Source: Moorella sp. UBA4076 (GTDB taxonomy: Bacteria > Bacillota > DSM-521 > Neomoorellales > Neomoorellaceae). Taken from it: a stretch of DNA of 6,288 nucleotides. Numbering within the stretch: the stretch's first letter is position 1; every line of letters starts with the position of its first letter. Location of the stretch: NCBI GenBank assembly GCA_002383405.1, contig DFYS01000001.1, positions 1-6,288 of the forward strand, in the 5' to 3' direction. Position numbers and translations under genes: made by a program. The notes below the pieces were generated by a model. The model made no database searches. It was not told where the DNA came from and saw only the letters and a program-made list of their open reading frames with translations. Of this stretch, positions 5,784 through 6,288 are shown one piece after another.

Positions 5784-5813
5784 TTGACAACTGCTGCCAG
5801 AGGTATGTATACT
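5784..5813 (+). promoter_or_regulatory. Strong sigma-A promoter of the antisense RNA
   Basis: TTGACA (5784-5789) is a perfect -35, and TATACT (5808-5813) is five of six to the -10 consensus; they are 18 bases apart. It is the best vegetative promoter in the window. Transcription should start at about 5820-5822. No plus-strand gene follows within the window, and a hairpin with a T-rich tail lies about 50-90 bases downstream, so it most likely drives a short non-coding RNA. Confidence 0.8.
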
Positions 5814-5820
5814 TTATTTA

Positions 5821-5908
5821 AGGATACGCAAAACTAAGGCTGTTCGGCGTGCCCCACCTAACCGTGAGCCTCTTACCTGCTGCTACAGGCTAAGAGGTTC
5901 ATTTATTT
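5821..5908 (+). ncRNA. Predicted antisense antitoxin RNA, about 88 nt
   Basis: It is bounded by a consensus promoter and a hairpin terminator and has no plausible ORF with a ribosome binding site. It is fully complementary to the 3' UTR and last codons of the minus-strand toxin message, the convergent layout known from txpA/RatA and bsrG/SR4. In addition it contains TGCCCCACCT (5850-5859), complementary to the toxin ribosome binding site region (AGGTGGGGCA on the minus strand, 6004-5995). This segment is largely unpaired, in a 14-base loop closed only by CGG/CCG. The 5' end, GGATACGCA, is the same as the predicted 5' end of the toxin message. Existence as an RNA and antitoxin function are inference; a regulated leader for a gene beyond the window is the alternative. 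Confidence 0.65.
5869..5908 (+). terminator. Terminator of the antisense RNA
   Basis: CCTCTTA (5869-5875) pairs with TAAGAGG (5891-5897), and CCTG (5876-5879) with CAGG (5886-5889), leaving one bulged C and the loop CTGCTA. TTCATTTATTT follows. The T-rich tail overlaps the stop codon of the opposing toxin ORF, so the RNA ends just inside that gene. Confidence 0.72.
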
Positions 5909-5992
5909 CCTCAGGTTAGTTATGGAAACAATCACCGATACCAATATCAAAACGGCTATTACCATCTGAATAGCGTCGGATAATTGGATCAT
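5903..5992 (-). CDS. Small hydrophobic holin-like peptide, probable type I toxin
   Basis: A 29-codon ORF too short for routine gene calling. The peptide starts MIQLSDAIQMVIAV, continues with one uninterrupted hydrophobic helix (about residues 8-24, rich in Val, Ile, Leu) and ends in the charged tail NLRK. This is the layout of the TxpA/BsrG/Hol_Tox membrane toxins, including the acidic-Ala-(Leu/Ile)-x-(Leu/Met) opening, here DAIQM. The ATG at 5992 is preceded by GGGAGGTG with eight bases after GGAGGT, an almost perfect Shine-Dalgarno. An extended -10 promoter lies about 70 bases upstream, a leftward terminator lies downstream, and a convergent antisense RNA overlaps the 3' end. Such toxins insert in the membrane and depolarise or disturb it. 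An ordinary small membrane peptide is the alternative. Confidence 0.72.
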   Translation of the reverse strand: MIQLSDAIQMVIAVLILVSVIVSITNLRK

Positions 5993-5995
5993 GTT

Positions 5996-6037
5996 GCCCC
6001 ACCTCCCTTCAGGAACAAAGTCCCCGGTTGGTGAGGC
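5996..6037 (-). promoter_or_regulatory. Leader hairpin sequestering the toxin ribosome binding site
   Basis: On the minus strand GCCTCACC (6037-6030) can pair over eight positions, one of them G-U, with GGTGGGGC (6003-5996), which overlaps the end of the Shine-Dalgarno and the spacer before the start codon. The 26-base loop holds its own small stem, GGGAC-TTT-GTTCC. In this fold ribosome access would be limited. The pairing is seen by eye; its stability was not calculated. Confidence 0.5.
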
Positions 6038-6063
6038 CAGCTTCATTCTGCGTATCCACATCT

Positions 6064-6093
6064 ATTTTAGCATATTTTGGCGTTATTTGGCTA
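6064..6093 (-). promoter_or_regulatory. Extended -10 promoter of the toxin message
   Basis: On the minus strand TGCTAAAAT (6072-6064) is an extended -10 with TAAAAT at five of six, and TAGCCA (6093-6088) is a four-of-six -35 at 18 bases. Expected start is at about 6057, giving a 5' UTR of about 65 bases that begins GGATACGCA. Surrounding DNA is AT-rich compared with the flanking genes. Confidence 0.62.
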
Positions 6094-6204
6094 CAGTTTT
6101 CCGAAATTTTCTCCAGAGGAAATCGCACTTTGATTGATCCCGGCGCTTGAGCTACGTTATAAGGCCCGGTGGCACCGGCCAAACAAGCCATCCCCCATAC
6201 CTCT

Positions 6205-6228
6205 GCCGGATAACCGGCCTTTTTTATT
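6205..6228 (+). terminator. Rightward terminator-like hairpin without an obvious gene
   Basis: GCCGG (6205-6209) and CCGGC (6214-6218) flank ATAA, followed by CTTTTTTATT and another T run. A second hairpin, with CGGT (6167-6170) and ACCG (6174-6177) extended by GGC/GCC, lies just before it. No plus-strand ORF leads into them. The only minus-strand frame here (start 6242, 77 codons) lacks a Shine-Dalgarno and is not accepted. The hairpins may end a small rightward RNA starting somewhere after 6100. The remaining bases to the window end hold nothing I can name. Confidence 0.5.
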
Positions 6229-6288
6229 CTTTTTTTGTCCACTCATTCATAGAAATATAGTAACTACCCTGAGAATAGCGTTCTGCCT

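Noticed and set aside
6100..6230. Possible known riboswitch or stable RNA (fluoride, c-di-GMP, SRP RNA) on either strand
   Set aside because: Isolated words such as GGGGGATGGC look suggestive, but the other conserved segments of each class are missing.
6009..6242. 77-codon minus-strand frame upstream of the toxin
   Set aside because: Its GTG start has no Shine-Dalgarno, it runs through two hairpins, a T-rich terminator complement and the toxin promoter, and the protein resembles nothing I know.

Overview
The window looks like chromosomal DNA of a thermophilic, endospore-forming member of the Bacillota (Clostridia), most like Moorella or a close relative. This is inferred from gene content and GC-rich codon use; no database was searched. 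The rightward genes spoVT, a YabN-type methylase/MazG fusion, HU (hup) and rqcP (yabO) are the conserved sporulation and housekeeping block found near spoVT in many Bacillota. Here a SpoIID/LytB-domain lipoprotein gene follows rqcP.

Left part (1-1251): two leftward genes. The first is the 5' end of an unidentified gene that runs off the left edge. The second is a complete gene for a 333-residue soluble TPR protein. Positions 1252-1487 are a divergent control region. It holds a very good forespore sigma-G promoter in front of spoVT and a 14-bp palindrome near the TPR gene. Middle part (1488-4295): spoVT ends in a strong terminator. The MazG fusion gene has its own extended -10 promoter and a 7-bp inverted repeat at the expected transcription start. 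hup (GTG start) ends in a second terminator, and rqcP follows. The 3' end of rqcP runs into a heptanucleotide-repeat tract that lengthens the protein. Positions 4296-4717 contain no convincing gene, only purine-rich heptad repeats, a few inverted repeats and the likely promoter of the SpoIID-like gene (4718-5647).

Right part (5650-6288): this is the most interesting stretch. It looks like an unannotated type I toxin-antitoxin locus. A 29-residue, one-helix hydrophobic peptide of holin-like (TxpA/BsrG/Hol_Tox) character is encoded on the minus strand at 5903-5992, behind a near-perfect Shine-Dalgarno and an extended -10 promoter. A convergent plus-strand RNA of about 88 nt has a consensus promoter and its own hairpin terminator, and it overlaps the 3' end of the toxin message. 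The antisense RNA carries a 10-nt sequence complementary to the toxin ribosome binding site, repeated from the 3' UTR. The 5' end of the toxin message can pair with its own 3' region over about 20 bp, and the ribosome binding site can be locked in a local hairpin. A leftward terminator at 5751-5776 ends the message. None of these RNAs is proven; every element was read from the sequence.
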